A stretch of 64,000 nt of DNA from Brumimicrobium sp964585545 (GCA_964585545.1 CAZPDT010000001.1:179552-243551); one strand, 5' to 3'. Positions 35,574 through 44,471 are shown, counted from the first letter of the stretch. The notes: generated by a model not told the origin, from the sequence alone. Made by a program: numbers and translations.

Positions 35574-35602
35574 AGAGAGTCAACTTGACTCTCTTGTTTT
35601 TT
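35574..35602 (+). terminator. Rho-independent terminator after the PorV/PorQ gene
   Basis: Perfect 10-bp inverted repeat AGAGAGTCAA / TTGACTCTCT with a single central C, followed by TGTTTTTT. It ends the receptor-cargo-PorV unit before greA. Confidence 0.88.
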
Positions 35603-35626
35603 ATGTCATCATAAACCCTTATAATT

Positions 35627-36100
35627 ATGTCAAAGATTAATTATTATACAGAGGAAGGACTGAATAAATTGAAAAAGGAACTCCGTGATATGGAGACTGT
35701 TCAACGTCCAAAAATTTCCAAACAGATTGGAGAAGCTATTGAGAAAGGAGACTTGTCTGAAAATGCCGAATACGATGCAGCAAAAGAAGCACAAGGTATA
35801 TTAGAAATGCGCATTTCAAAATTGAAAGAAGTGATTGCAAATGCACGGATATTAAATGATACTGATATAGATACATCTAAAGCCCTTATTTTATCAAAGG
35901 TAAAAATCAAGAACCTCAACAATAACGCTGAGGTTACTTATACGTTGGTTGCTGAAAATGAGGCCAATTTAAAAGAAAAAAAGATTTCTATTGAATCGCC
36001 AATCGGTAAAGGTCTATTAGGGAAATCTGTCGGAGATATTGCCGATGTGGAAACTCCACGGGGTATTATTCAATTTGAAATTCTTGAAATTCATAGATGA
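35627..36100 (+). CDS. greA: Transcription elongation factor GreA
   Basis: A 157-residue factor that rescues stalled RNA polymerase by stimulating transcript cleavage in the secondary channel. N-terminal coiled coil (about residues 8-75) contains the tip acidic pair in GDLSENAEYDAAKE, and the C-terminal FKBP-like domain ends in the family's ESPIGKGLLGKSVGD and VETPRGIIQFEILEI. Length is normal. Its stop overlaps the start of the HIT gene (ATGA), a conserved pairing in Bacteroidota. Confidence 0.96.
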   Translation: MSKINYYTEEGLNKLKKELRDMETVQRPKISKQIGEAIEKGDLSENAEYDAAKEAQGILEMRISKLKEVIANARILNDTDIDTSKALILSKVKIKNLNNNAEVTYTLVAENEANLKEKKISIESPIGKGLLGKSVGDIADVETPRGIIQFEILEIHR

Positions 36101-36489
36101 TGAGCTCTATTTTTACTCAAATTATTAACGGAAATATTCCCTCCTATAAAGTGGCAGAAAATGATAAATTTTTTGCCTTCTTGGATATTCAACCTATTAT
36201 AAAAGGTCATGTACTTGTTGTTCCTAAAAAAGAAATTGATTATATCTTCGATATGGAAGATGATCACCTAGGAGAATTTATGGCTTTTGCTAAACAGATT
36301 GCCAAAAAGATGGATAAAATTTTTGATTGTGAGAGAATAGGGATGACCGTAATAGGACTTGAAGTGCCACATGCTCACATACATCTAATGCCCATAAATG
36401 GGATTGCAGATATGGATTTCCACAAAGAAAAATTGGAATTGTCTGATGACGAAATGCAGCGTATTGCTAAATCCATTCGTGAGGCTTAA
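36097..36489 (+). CDS. HIT-family nucleotide hydrolase
   Basis: A 130-residue histidine-triad protein that hydrolyses nucleotidyl-linked substrates such as AMP-lysine or dinucleoside polyphosphates. The triad HAHIHLMP is at about residues 89-96, and the N-terminal SIFTQIINGNIPSYKV and VVPKKEIDYIFD are typical. It overlaps greA by four bases, indicating coupled translation. Substrate is not predictable from sequence. Confidence 0.9.
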   Translation: MMSSIFTQIINGNIPSYKVAENDKFFAFLDIQPIIKGHVLVVPKKEIDYIFDMEDDHLGEFMAFAKQIAKKMDKIFDCERIGMTVIGLEVPHAHIHLMPINGIADMDFHKEKLELSDDEMQRIAKSIREA

Positions 36490-36665
36490 TCCGAACTATT
36501 AACTCCAGTATAACAGGCTCACTACGTAACGTTGAGTTTGGAGGCTGTATTATAATATTTTTGTTCTAAAGCTATATTATCAGCTACTTTTGGAAATACT
36601 CAAAATTTTTATGCTACAAATTTGAGTTACAATTCAGAACTAAAAAGCCCCTGAACACTCCAAAT

Positions 36666-37241
36666 TTATTTTTTTTTCTTGTCAGGACTTTTATTGCGAT
36701 CTGGATTTTGATTGATAAAAGCTTTCCAGTTGGACGCTTTTGTTTTATTATGCTCGCCTTTTCCCTTTGAGAAATGATGGCATATTGCTGCTGCTAAACC
36801 ATCTGTAGCATCTAAATGTTGAGGGATTTCTTTTAAGCCGACAAGCTTTTGAATCATAGCTGCGACTTGTTCTTTGCTTGCGGAACCTTTCCCTGTTATA
36901 GCCTGTTTTACTCGCCGGGGTGTGTACTCTTCAAACGGTACGTTTCTGCTTAATGAAGCAGCAATACAAACACCTTGGGCACGTCCTAATTTTAACATGG
37001 ACTGCACATTTTTACCAAAAAATGGAGCCTCAATGGCCATTTCATCTGGTTTATACTCCTTAATGATGGCTTCTACACGCTCAAAAATGCGTTTGAGCTT
37101 ATCAGGATGTGTCGCCAACTTCCTTAAATGTACAACACCATAGGTAATAAGTTGTATTTTATTGTTTTTTACTTGTATAATTCCGTATCCCATAATTGTT
37201 GTACCAGGATCAATTCCGAGAATTATTTTATCTTTTATCAT
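36666..37241 (-). CDS. ruvC: Holliday junction resolvase RuvC
   Basis: Endonuclease subunit of the RuvABC complex that cuts Holliday junctions. The 191-residue product has the acidic active site: LGIDPGTTIMGYG (Asp near residue 9), IEAPFFGKN (Glu), and DATDGLAAA (two Asp). The C-terminus is extended by a Lys/Asn-rich tail beyond the usual end, likely disordered. The start at 37241 gives the standard N-terminus; the frame is open 12 codons further. The 175-bp spacer to the convergent HIT gene shows no clear terminator. Confidence 0.95.
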   Translation of the reverse strand: MIKDKIILGIDPGTTIMGYGIIQVKNNKIQLITYGVVHLRKLATHPDKLKRIFERVEAIIKEYKPDEMAIEAPFFGKNVQSMLKLGRAQGVCIAASLSRNVPFEEYTPRRVKQAITGKGSASKEQVAAMIQKLVGLKEIPQHLDATDGLAAAICHHFSKGKGEHNKTKASNWKAFINQNPDRNKSPDKKKK

Positions 37242-37295
37242 GGGATTTAAGAAATATACTTTTGGATAAATATACAAAAGTATTTGTGGCTTGAA

Positions 37296-38078
37296 CTAAA
37301 AATTCTTTCTCGAAGATTTTGCTTTGAGAATTAGTACGGGAATAACCGACCATATTATCAATATACCCATAGCGATAAAACTTCCCAAATTACTACCGAA
37401 GAAATGTTTAAACAACGCACTTGTATAGCCCATTAGGGCAGAGATGTCAAGTTTTAGCAACATCATTATACGTGATAAGTCTATGGGATTAATGATGCTG
37501 ACGACTAATGAGAATTGATCGAGTGGATATTCATTGAATTGTGTTAAAATAATCAGGAATATTCCATCATAAATAACAGCAAAGAACAACCAAACCAATA
37601 TAGCAAATCCAAATCCTTTGATTCTGTTGTCAAAAAACATCGCTGCATTGTAGGAGAGACCAGAGAATATAAAACTAAGAAATACCCCTAATAAAAGTAA
37701 GGTGGCAAAATCCAATATTGCATCTGATTGGAACAATCCATAGATGAGAAACGGGAGTCCTAACCCTATAAATAGGCTCAATGATAACGATAATGCAATG
37801 CCTAAATATTGCCCGATGAATATTGTGCTGCGTTTAATTGGTAACGCCAGTAAAAGGGTCGAAAATTCTTTAGAATTATAATAATACATCACACCAAATA
37901 CAGTGCCTATTAACGGAACCAACAAAATAACTACATTCATCAATGTCAAAACAGCTTTGGATAAATTTGGACTCAAAAACAACAGAACAAATCCAATTAA
38001 GGCATAAAAAAGCAAATACAAATAACTCCAGCCACTTCTGGCCAAATCATACAAGCTATATTTTAATATTTTAAACAT
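37296..38078 (-). CDS. nosY: ABC transporter permease NosY
   Basis: A 260-residue membrane protein with six hydrophobic segments, of the ABC-2/NosY type, ending in a basic tail. In nos clusters NosDFY together export or assemble a component needed to build the CuZ centre of nitrous-oxide reductase, with NosY as the membrane part. It overlaps nosF by eight bases, so the two are translationally linked, and it is the last gene of the minus-strand nos unit. Confidence 0.88.
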   Translation of the reverse strand: MFKILKYSLYDLARSGWSYLYLLFYALIGFVLLFLSPNLSKAVLTLMNVVILLVPLIGTVFGVMYYYNSKEFSTLLLALPIKRSTIFIGQYLGIALSLSLSLFIGLGLPFLIYGLFQSDAILDFATLLLLGVFLSFIFSGLSYNAAMFFDNRIKGFGFAILVWLFFAVIYDGIFLIILTQFNEYPLDQFSLVVSIINPIDLSRIMMLLKLDISALMGYTSALFKHFFGSNLGSFIAMGILIIWSVIPVLILKAKSSRKNF

Positions 38079-38784
38079 GGATATTCTGTGTTAATAGTTT
38101 CGATATGGCATGCTCAAAATCAGCCTCATCGGTTTTTTCTTTTAAAGATGTTGCCGTCCCTTTAAAGTAAACCTTTCCTTCTAATAAAAAAACCATCTCA
38201 TCTGCCACTTCTTCTACAAAATTCATAATGTGAGAGGTCAATAAAATCATTTTCCCTTTGGCTTTCTCTTTAGCAATTAATTCTTTGAGTATAATTAATG
38301 CTGTAGGGTCAAGACCAGTTGTGGGCTCGTCAAGAATAATGATTGGACTGTCGAATAAAAAGGTAAGAATTAAATTCACCTTTTGCTTGGTTCCTCCAGA
38401 TAAGGTACCTAATTTTTTCTTTAAATAGGGTTCGAGTTGAAATTGAGCAACCAATTCATCTTCATTTGCTGATGTATTGTTGCGTAAATCTTTAATCATT
38501 TTAAAAAGCTCTCGTACTGTAAGATTACCTGGAAAGTTTGAAATTTGAGGCAAATAACTGATCTCCTGTCTGTATTTCCATTTTTTATGTATTGAGGAAC
38601 CTTCAATAAAAACATCACCTGATGAGGGGAGAATCATTCCAAGAATGCATTTGATAAGGGTGGTTTTTCCTGATCCATTAGGACCTAGAATTGCAAACAC
38701 ACCTTTGCCTTCTAATTGTAAATTAATGCCTTTTAGCACATGATTTTTACCAAATGTTTTATTTATTTCTTTAATCTCTATCAT
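38071..38784 (-). CDS. nosF: ABC transporter ATPase NosF
   Basis: A 237-residue ATP-binding subunit: Walker A LGPNGSGKTTL (about residues 33-43), the signature LSGGTKQK, Walker B ILDEPTTGLD, and the H-loop in LTSHIMNF. In the nos operon it powers NosDFY, thought to supply sulfur or another component for the CuZ centre. It overlaps nosD upstream by 14 bases and nosY downstream by eight. The order D-F-Y is the standard one. Confidence 0.93.
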   Translation of the reverse strand: MIEIKEINKTFGKNHVLKGINLQLEGKGVFAILGPNGSGKTTLIKCILGMILPSSGDVFIEGSSIHKKWKYRQEISYLPQISNFPGNLTVRELFKMIKDLRNNTSANEDELVAQFQLEPYLKKKLGTLSGGTKQKVNLILTFLFDSPIIILDEPTTGLDPTALIILKELIAKEKAKGKMILLTSHIMNFVEEVADEMVFLLEGKVYFKGTATSLKEKTDEADFEHAISKLLTQNIHV

Positions 38785-40033
38785 GATTAATCATTTTCAT
38801 GTAAGGCGATTTATCGACGAGTTTATCTGGTGTAATTATAGGAGATACTTTTTCTGCAAAATTAATTAAGTCAACAAATAAACTGCGCAATAATACAATA
38901 GACTCTGGTGTTTTTTGTACAAAATGTGAAAACAATTTTACAGGTCGATAGGGTACATCACCAATTCCATCCTTGTCAATATCGTAACCTGTATATTCAC
39001 TCCAATAGTTTCCATTAAATGAGTTTTCATTGACTCTTCCTTGAAAAGCCAAATCGAATGAATTATTGAGAAAGTTATTCTTGTTATAGATGTTTTTATA
39101 ATTTCCTCCTCTCGAATTGACAGCCCATCCATTACTTATAAGGTCATTGTGACTGTAATTTATTCTATTGCAACCTTCAACATTTAATGCCGTCGTATTG
39201 CGGTCAAAAACATTATAAGCAATGGTTGCATCATACACCTCTTTGAGTAAAATGCCATAGGCAGCACTTCCCCAATTGTTCTTAATTGTATTTCTATACA
39301 TTTCCATTTCTTTAGAAAACATTATGGCAATTCCTGCACCGTTGGACGTAAACAAGTTGTACTTGACTGTATTGTTATTAGAAAACATAAAATGAAGACC
39401 ATAACGGACATTGTTTTTGCTTTGATTGTTCTTTATTGTGCAATTGTTTGAGAATTCAAAATAAATACCGTCCCTCATTTGAATAACTTGGTTGTCTTGA
39501 ATTGTATTGTGCTGGCTATACCAAAGATGGATTCCATTGCCCGCATTAAACTCACTGACTGCTTTTCCGAAAATTTTATTGTTCTTAACAACACCGTGGT
39601 TTGACTTTGCCAGAAGTATCCCAAAAAAAGGATCAATTATCAGCAAGTTTTTTATCGTAAAATTGTTCACTCCTTTTAGGTTTACAGCTGCAAAATCTTC
39701 AAGATTACTTTTGCCCACATTGATGATTTTAAAACCATTTAATGACACTCCATCTGCTGTAATAATAAAAACATCTCCTTTGTTTTCTCCATCGATAACA
39801 ACACCCTCTTCTGCACGTAAATCAAGTGATTTGTTTACGGCTATGTTTGACGCTTTATAAAGCCCTTTTTTGACATAGATAACGTCTCCTTTCACAGCTT
39901 TATTTATGGCATGCTGAATATTGTTAACGTTACAATTGGTGCAAACTTCAATTGTTTTTCCAAAGGAGAGGGTTGGGCTAAAAAGAAGGAATATACCCAA
40001 CCATAAAAAAATGATATAATGCCCTGCTTTCAA
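38771..40033 (-). CDS. nosD: Periplasmic nitrous-oxide reductase maturation protein NosD
   Basis: A 420-residue exported protein with a right-handed parallel beta-helix: repeated N-x-I-x-x-N segments (NNFTIKN, HNTIQDNQ, NCTIKNN, NNTVKYN) across residues 100-330. The N-terminus is a hydrophobic signal ending LSFGK. NosD works with NosF and NosY to assemble the copper site of NosZ in the periplasm. The start codon is TTG at 40033; no ATG precedes the signal. It begins 12 bases after the nosL stop and in the same frame, so read-through is only prevented by the nosL stop. Confidence 0.9.
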   Translation of the reverse strand: MKAGHYIIFLWLGIFLLFSPTLSFGKTIEVCTNCNVNNIQHAINKAVKGDVIYVKKGLYKASNIAVNKSLDLRAEEGVVIDGENKGDVFIITADGVSLNGFKIINVGKSNLEDFAAVNLKGVNNFTIKNLLIIDPFFGILLAKSNHGVVKNNKIFGKAVSEFNAGNGIHLWYSQHNTIQDNQVIQMRDGIYFEFSNNCTIKNNQSKNNVRYGLHFMFSNNNTVKYNLFTSNGAGIAIMFSKEMEMYRNTIKNNWGSAAYGILLKEVYDATIAYNVFDRNTTALNVEGCNRINYSHNDLISNGWAVNSRGGNYKNIYNKNNFLNNSFDLAFQGRVNENSFNGNYWSEYTGYDIDKDGIGDVPYRPVKLFSHFVQKTPESIVLLRSLFVDLINFAEKVSPIITPDKLVDKSPYMKMINHDRD

Positions 40034-40045
40034 AAGATTAATTTT

Positions 40046-40495
40046 TTAATTTACTTGTTGTGCAAATTCTTTCTTTACTGCTTCCCAATCGTATAAAGCC
40101 CCTCCATAGTCAGACTGAATTTCCTTTGCCTTTTCTTTATTTTCAAACGCTGAAAGAAAGCCACCCATTGGGCTTGGGATGTTCTTTGAAACAAGGAAGG
40201 TTGCTTTTTTAACATCAACCATTTGACCAGGTTGAAGATAATTGGCAGAAAGAATATGAAGTAATTTCTTTTCTTCAACCTTTGCGTCTCCACTTAAGAA
40301 ATGAATGAGGCACTCTGAAGAATCGAACTTATAGTTCTTCCCTTTTTCTGTCACCAATTGGGCAGCATGTGCTTGATCAACAATTGCCATTCGACAATAT
40401 TGACATTCATCTTGACCATAACTAATAGGGTCTATACCTTTACTGCAAGATAGTAGAGTGAGAGATGCGATGAGAATTATAATTGTATTTTTCAT
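40046..40495 (-). CDS. nosL: Copper chaperone lipoprotein NosL
   Basis: A 149-residue lipoprotein (signal ending LTLLSC). The copper-binding motif ECQYCRMAIVD is at about residues 28-38 and the family SPMGGFLSAF segment follows later. NosL delivers Cu(I) to apo-NosZ. The chosen start gives a proper lipoprotein signal, and an extended start 10 codons earlier is rejected. It overlaps the upstream membrane gene by 56 bases, an unusually long same-strand overlap. Confidence 0.92.
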   Translation of the reverse strand: MKNTIIILIASLTLLSCSKGIDPISYGQDECQYCRMAIVDQAHAAQLVTEKGKNYKFDSSECLIHFLSGDAKVEEKKLLHILSANYLQPGQMVDVKKATFLVSKNIPSPMGGFLSAFENKEKAKEIQSDYGGALYDWEAVKKEFAQQVN

Positions 40496-41111
40496 AATTT
40501 TTAGGATGAGAACCTCTTTTTCCAACTATAAATGCAATTAAAACGATGATTAAACCAATAAACATCATATATGCACCAGTACCCGGAAGAGAAGTTACAT
40601 TAAAATTCAACAATTGCTTATAACCAATCAATGGGGGTTTATATGTCATCGGATTGCCTAAATGATCCAACAATTGAATTGGAGCATCGGGATTTAAATT
40701 TGTACCGTAATCAATCAACCAATTATTAAAATCATACATTCCTATGAGGCCCAATATTGATATTGTAATGAGCCAAGTTAAGAAAAATACGGGTTTCATC
40801 TTGCCAAAGAGACCTAAAATTCCTAATAAAATGCCGATTGCTGACATCCCCCCAATAACGAGAGGGAAGATAGAAAACTCCTTCATTTCATGAGCTTCGG
40901 GTATTGTTTTCATTCCAATATAGTGGTTTAAACCATCGATATTTTGTATGTCAAACTCTTCTTCTCCTACAATATTATCAATATGAATATTCATTCCAAG
41001 TCCTTCAGGATACTGTGGTGCTTCTAATTGAATATTCCATAGTGGAAAATAAAACAATCCAAGTAGGAGGGCTGAACCGATTATCATTAAAATACTTGCC
41101 TTTTTCATCAT
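40440..41111 (-). CDS. nos-cluster membrane protein of unknown function
   Basis: A 223-residue protein with four to five hydrophobic segments (about residues 5-23, 80-101, 108-127, 182-202) and a periplasmic-facing loop of about 55 residues after the first. It lies between nosZ and nosL, the slot where Bacteroidota clade II clusters carry an uncharacterised integral protein; I infer a role in NosZ maturation or electron supply. Its 3' end covers the first 56 bases of nosL, and its soluble C-terminus (GKRGSHPKNYEKYNYNSH) is encoded in that overlap. Start is one of two consecutive ATG codons. Confidence 0.78.
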   Translation of the reverse strand: MMKKASILMIIGSALLLGLFYFPLWNIQLEAPQYPEGLGMNIHIDNIVGEEEFDIQNIDGLNHYIGMKTIPEAHEMKEFSIFPLVIGGMSAIGILLGILGLFGKMKPVFFLTWLITISILGLIGMYDFNNWLIDYGTNLNPDAPIQLLDHLGNPMTYKPPLIGYKQLLNFNVTSLPGTGAYMMFIGLIIVLIAFIVGKRGSHPKNYEKYNYNSHRISHSTILQ

Positions 41112-41122
41112 TTTTTGTTTTT

Positions 41123-41162
41123 AAAGAACAGTGGAACAAAGTATTGAATTCCACTGTTCTTT
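41123..41162 (-). promoter_or_regulatory. Intercistronic hairpin between nosZ and the next gene
   Basis: A perfect 14-bp inverted repeat (AAAGAACAGTGGAA with TTCCACTGTTCTTT, 12-base loop) sits 48 bases after the nosZ stop. On the nosZ strand no T run follows, so it is more likely a 3' stabiliser or partial terminator than a full stop, and may set nosZ mRNA above its downstream genes. Confidence 0.65.
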
Positions 41163-41209
41163 GGTTTTTATGCTTTGCTACAAGATGATTTGTGAATATT
41201 GTTAACTAT

Positions 41210-43189
41210 TTACTCTTTATCTGAACCTAGCATATCTCCATTTAATGACCACGACAATTCAATGTCTGAATCTTCAGGAGAAACTCTTATGTAGCCCTGC
41301 ATTTCTTGGTGAAGCGCAGAACAAAAGTCGGTACAGTAGAAAGGCCATACACCAATTCTTTTCGGTTTCCACAACAAAGTTTTGGTTTGACCTGGATCAA
41401 TCAATAATTCTGAGTTATTGGCTCCTGTTACCGCAAAACCATGAGGGAGGTCAAAATCTTGCTCTAAGTTGGTCACATGGAAGTAAACATTATCCCCAAC
41501 TTTAATTCCTTCGATGTTGTCTGGAGTAAAATGACTCCTAATGGTTGACATATAGATATGAACATTTTTACCATCTCTCTCAACACGTATGTCAGACATG
41601 GTTTTCACTGCTTTTGGATGTTCATTTTCTGCTAATTTGTATATTTTCCTTGTTTTATCCTTGATTTTATCAGCATGAATCATCGTGGCGTAATGTGGCT
41701 CTCCTATGGTTGGAAAATCAAGTAATAACTCCATCTTTTCACCTGAGATGTCGAACAATTGTGCCGATTGGTTCATTTCTGGACCAACGGGTAGATACCT
41801 GTCTTTAGTTATTTTATTTAAAGAAATTAAATACTTTCCGTCGGGTTTGCTACTGTTACCACCAGGTATTGATAAATGGCCAGGAGAGTAATATACAGGC
41901 TGTCTATCAAGTATTTCTTGTGTTTCTACCTTCCATTTTACTACTTCTGAAGAGATAAAGAAAGTAGTATAGGCATTTCCTCTTTCATCAAATTCTGTAT
42001 GCAACGGACCTAATCCAGGCTGTTTAACAATTCCGGCAATTGAGTTCTCATACTTCACAATTGGTATGCCATACGCCTCTCCTTCAAACTCTTTGTTTTC
42101 AATAGCCTCTTTGATTTTGCTAAACGAGTGAACAACTAAATTTGCAGACAACTTACCATTGCTCACAATATGTTCACCAGAAGGATCTACATCACAACCA
42201 TGGGGCGATTTAGCTGAGGGTATAAAGTAAACTATTCCAGGTAATTCTACGGGGTCTAACATCAAAACAGAATCAATTATTGTTGATGTAGCTGTGTGGG
42301 TTTTGTCATTGTGTTTGTTGTGGGCATATTTCCCGGGAACCATTTTCCCCTTTCCTTGTTTGACGTACTCTTCTGCTTTTTTCCAATTTACAGCCACAAG
42401 AAAGTCTTTGTCCTTTTGCGAAGCATTCACTTCGATTAAACTGTGAGACTCTTCAGTGTTATAGGTTGTAAAGAAAAACCAATCATGCGACTCATTTCTT
42501 CCTGGGTGACCCAAATCATAATCAAAACCTGGCATCTTGATCTGAAAACTCAAATCCATATCTCCAGACTCAGGGTCAACACCTATAAAAGATAAAGTTC
42601 CTTTGAAGTTACCTTTGTATTCATCTATAGGCATATCTTTTTGTGGAATCGGTATTGCGAATCGAGTTCCTGCAACGACATATTCAGTGTTCCCAGTTAC
42701 AAATGAAGAACTGTGATTACCTGCACTATTAGGGATTTCAATAATTTCTTCTGTTTCGAAATTTTGTAAATCTATGCGTGCAATTCTTGGCGTGTTGTTA
42801 CCATTAATAAACACCCATCGGCCATCTAGTTCTCCATTGGTTTGGGAAATATCAGGGTGGTGAGCATCATCCCAAGGCACAAATCCAAATGATGTATTCA
42901 ACATCGGTTTTGTTTCCTCACTGTATCCATATCCTGTTTGTGGATCTTGTGAAAATACAGGAATTATTTTCAGAACTCTTGCGGAAGGAATACCATAGGT
43001 ATAAAGTTGTCCGCTAAAACCTCCAGAAATAAATGCGTAGTAATCGTCATGATCTCCAGGGGCTACATATACTTTTTCAGCTGCACTCTTGTTTGAGTTG
43101 GCTCCATTGCTAGATCCTCCTCCAGGCGTGCACGCACCCCATATAGTTAGCAGTGCTCCAAAACTTAAAAATTGAAATATTCGTCTCAT
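41210..43189 (-). CDS. nosZ: Nitrous-oxide reductase, clade II type
   Basis: Reduces N2O to N2 in the periplasm or on the outer face of a membrane. The 659-residue protein has a seven-bladed propeller with CuZ ligand regions DDAHHPD, RNESHDW, KSPHGCD, GPLHTEF and GEPHYA, then a cupredoxin domain with the CuA motif CTDFCSALHQEM (Cys 619, Cys 623, His 627, Met 630). The N-terminus (MRRIFQF...WGAC) is a Sec-type lipoprotein signal, not a typical Tat signal, which together with the gene order marks clade II. A good ribosome-binding site (AGGAGA) precedes the ATG. FNR-type boxes lie about 100 and 120 bases upstream. Confidence 0.96.
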   Translation of the reverse strand: MRRIFQFLSFGALLTIWGACTPGGGSSNGANSNKSAAEKVYVAPGDHDDYYAFISGGFSGQLYTYGIPSARVLKIIPVFSQDPQTGYGYSEETKPMLNTSFGFVPWDDAHHPDISQTNGELDGRWVFINGNNTPRIARIDLQNFETEEIIEIPNSAGNHSSSFVTGNTEYVVAGTRFAIPIPQKDMPIDEYKGNFKGTLSFIGVDPESGDMDLSFQIKMPGFDYDLGHPGRNESHDWFFFTTYNTEESHSLIEVNASQKDKDFLVAVNWKKAEEYVKQGKGKMVPGKYAHNKHNDKTHTATSTIIDSVLMLDPVELPGIVYFIPSAKSPHGCDVDPSGEHIVSNGKLSANLVVHSFSKIKEAIENKEFEGEAYGIPIVKYENSIAGIVKQPGLGPLHTEFDERGNAYTTFFISSEVVKWKVETQEILDRQPVYYSPGHLSIPGGNSSKPDGKYLISLNKITKDRYLPVGPEMNQSAQLFDISGEKMELLLDFPTIGEPHYATMIHADKIKDKTRKIYKLAENEHPKAVKTMSDIRVERDGKNVHIYMSTIRSHFTPDNIEGIKVGDNVYFHVTNLEQDFDLPHGFAVTGANNSELLIDPGQTKTLLWKPKRIGVWPFYCTDFCSALHQEMQGYIRVSPEDSDIELSWSLNGDMLGSDKE

Positions 43190-43281
43190 AATTTCTCCTA
43201 TTATTAATTGTACATTTTATATTACAGTGTAAAATTACCATCAGAACCCTGTTTAAACTATGACGCATACCATCAATTAAT

Positions 43282-43295
43282 ATGATTCTCGTCAT
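43282..43295 (-). promoter_or_regulatory. FNR-like palindrome near nosZ (proximal)
   Basis: ATGAT-TCTC-GTCAT reads as TGAT-N4-GTCA, one base away from the core FNR dyad. Its centre is about 99 bases from the nosZ start and 21 bases from the second box, two helical turns. Confidence 0.45.
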
Positions 43296-43302
43296 ATAAA
43301 GT

Positions 43303-43316
43303 ATGATTAAAATCAT
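43303..43316 (-). promoter_or_regulatory. FNR-like palindrome near nosZ (distal)
   Basis: ATGAT-TAAA-ATCAT (plus-strand reading) contains TGAT-N4-ATCA, an exact match to the core of the FNR dyad TTGAT-N4-ATCAA. Its centre is about 120 bases before the nosZ start. Confidence 0.55.
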
Positions 43317-43415
43317 CTTATGAATTAAAAATGTGCTGAAAGGGTTGATATATGCAGAATCTAGAAAATATTAGTCAGGCGATTAATAGAAATAAGATGA
43401 ATAGTTCGGGTTAGA

Positions 43416-44471
43416 TTAATTGAAAAGATTTTTTAATCTATTTTCATCTAATATTCTAATTTCTCTTTTATTGATTGCAATAAGTTTCTCATCTTTAAAA
43501 TCACTTAATGTCCGAATCAATGATTCTGTTGTAGTTCCAGAAATGTTTGCGAGCTCTTCTCGTGTTATATTTATTGTAAAGAGTTCTTCTTGATCGGTTG
43601 TAAACTTGTTTTTTAACAATAACAGGGTGTTGGCAACTCTTTTTCTCAACGAATTGTAAGCTAAATGAATCATCCTTTCTGCTTTCTGACTGTTGTGTTT
43701 TACCAATACCTCAACGACTTGAAGAGCAAAAGCTGTATTGGTTTTAATCAGGTTGATAAATGCATTCCTAGAGATCAAAACAATCTCACAATTTTCGAGA
43801 GCCTGTGCTGTAAACTGATAAGTGCTTCCTTCAAGAATTGCAATATAACCAATGATATCTCCAGGAGCATAGAGTTGGATGGTTAACTCTTTCCCTCCTT
43901 CATTGGTTTTGTATGACTTTGCCATCCCCGACTTTAAATAATAAACAAATTGTGGATGGTTATCTTCTTTGAAAATAATTTGCTTTTTTTTGTATTTATT
44001 TAAAGCACTATCCTTCAATAGTTCATTTAAAGCAGATTCATAATTGGCTTGTTCGAAATAATTGGTATTTGCTTGGGGCAATTTTGTCGTATTCTTGAGC
44101 CGTTCAAATTTTTTAAACTGTCTTTCAATTGCATTTAATAACTCTGTGTCACTAAAAGGTTTTGTGATAAAATCATCTGCTCCCATTTCCATTCCTTTTC
44201 TAAACTCTGTACGGTCTGATTTTGCGGTTAGAAATATAAAAGGTATATCTGCTATTATGGGATGCTTATGGATCAAATGAAGTACGCCGAATCCGTCTAG
44301 TTTTGGCATCATAATATCCGATAGGATTAAATCGGGGGAACATTTTAAAGCTACTTCTACTCCAGATAAACCATCAGTTGCTGTGCAGACATTATAGCCA
44401 GCAAGAATTAATATTTCCTTTATATTGGAAAGCAATTCCAAATTGTCTTCTATAAGTAAAATTGTTGCCAT
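43416..44471 (-). CDS. Response regulator fused to a CRP/FNR-type DNA-binding module
   Basis: A 351-residue regulator. Residues 1-120 form a receiver domain with the acidic pair E8/D9, phospho-acceptor D52 (LSDIMMP), T82 and K104 (FITKPF). Residues 150-270 are a cyclic-nucleotide-binding-like beta roll, and residues 280-351 a CRP-type winged helix with recognition helix GTTTESLIRTLSDF, in which Glu and Arg correspond to the FNR/CRP residues that read TGA. The four cysteines of oxygen-sensing FNR are absent, so a kinase signal rather than an iron-sulfur cluster is expected. It sits directly upstream of nosZ, whose promoter carries FNR-type dyads; no histidine kinase gene is in the window. Confidence 0.9.
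   Translation of the reverse strand: MATILLIEDNLELLSNIKEILILAGYNVCTATDGLSGVEVALKCSPDLILSDIMMPKLDGFGVLHLIHKHPIIADIPFIFLTAKSDRTEFRKGMEMGADDFITKPFSDTELLNAIERQFKKFERLKNTTKLPQANTNYFEQANYESALNELLKDSALNKYKKKQIIFKEDNHPQFVYYLKSGMAKSYKTNEGGKELTIQLYAPGDIIGYIAILEGSTYQFTAQALENCEIVLISRNAFINLIKTNTAFALQVVEVLVKHNSQKAERMIHLAYNSLRKRVANTLLLLKNKFTTDQEELFTINITREELANISGTTTESLIRTLSDFKDEKLIAINKREIRILDENRLKNLFN

Noticed and set aside
36490..36665. Spacer between HIT gene and ruvC as a possible RNA or terminator
   Set aside because: No convincing hairpin followed by a T run; short complementary words look like chance.
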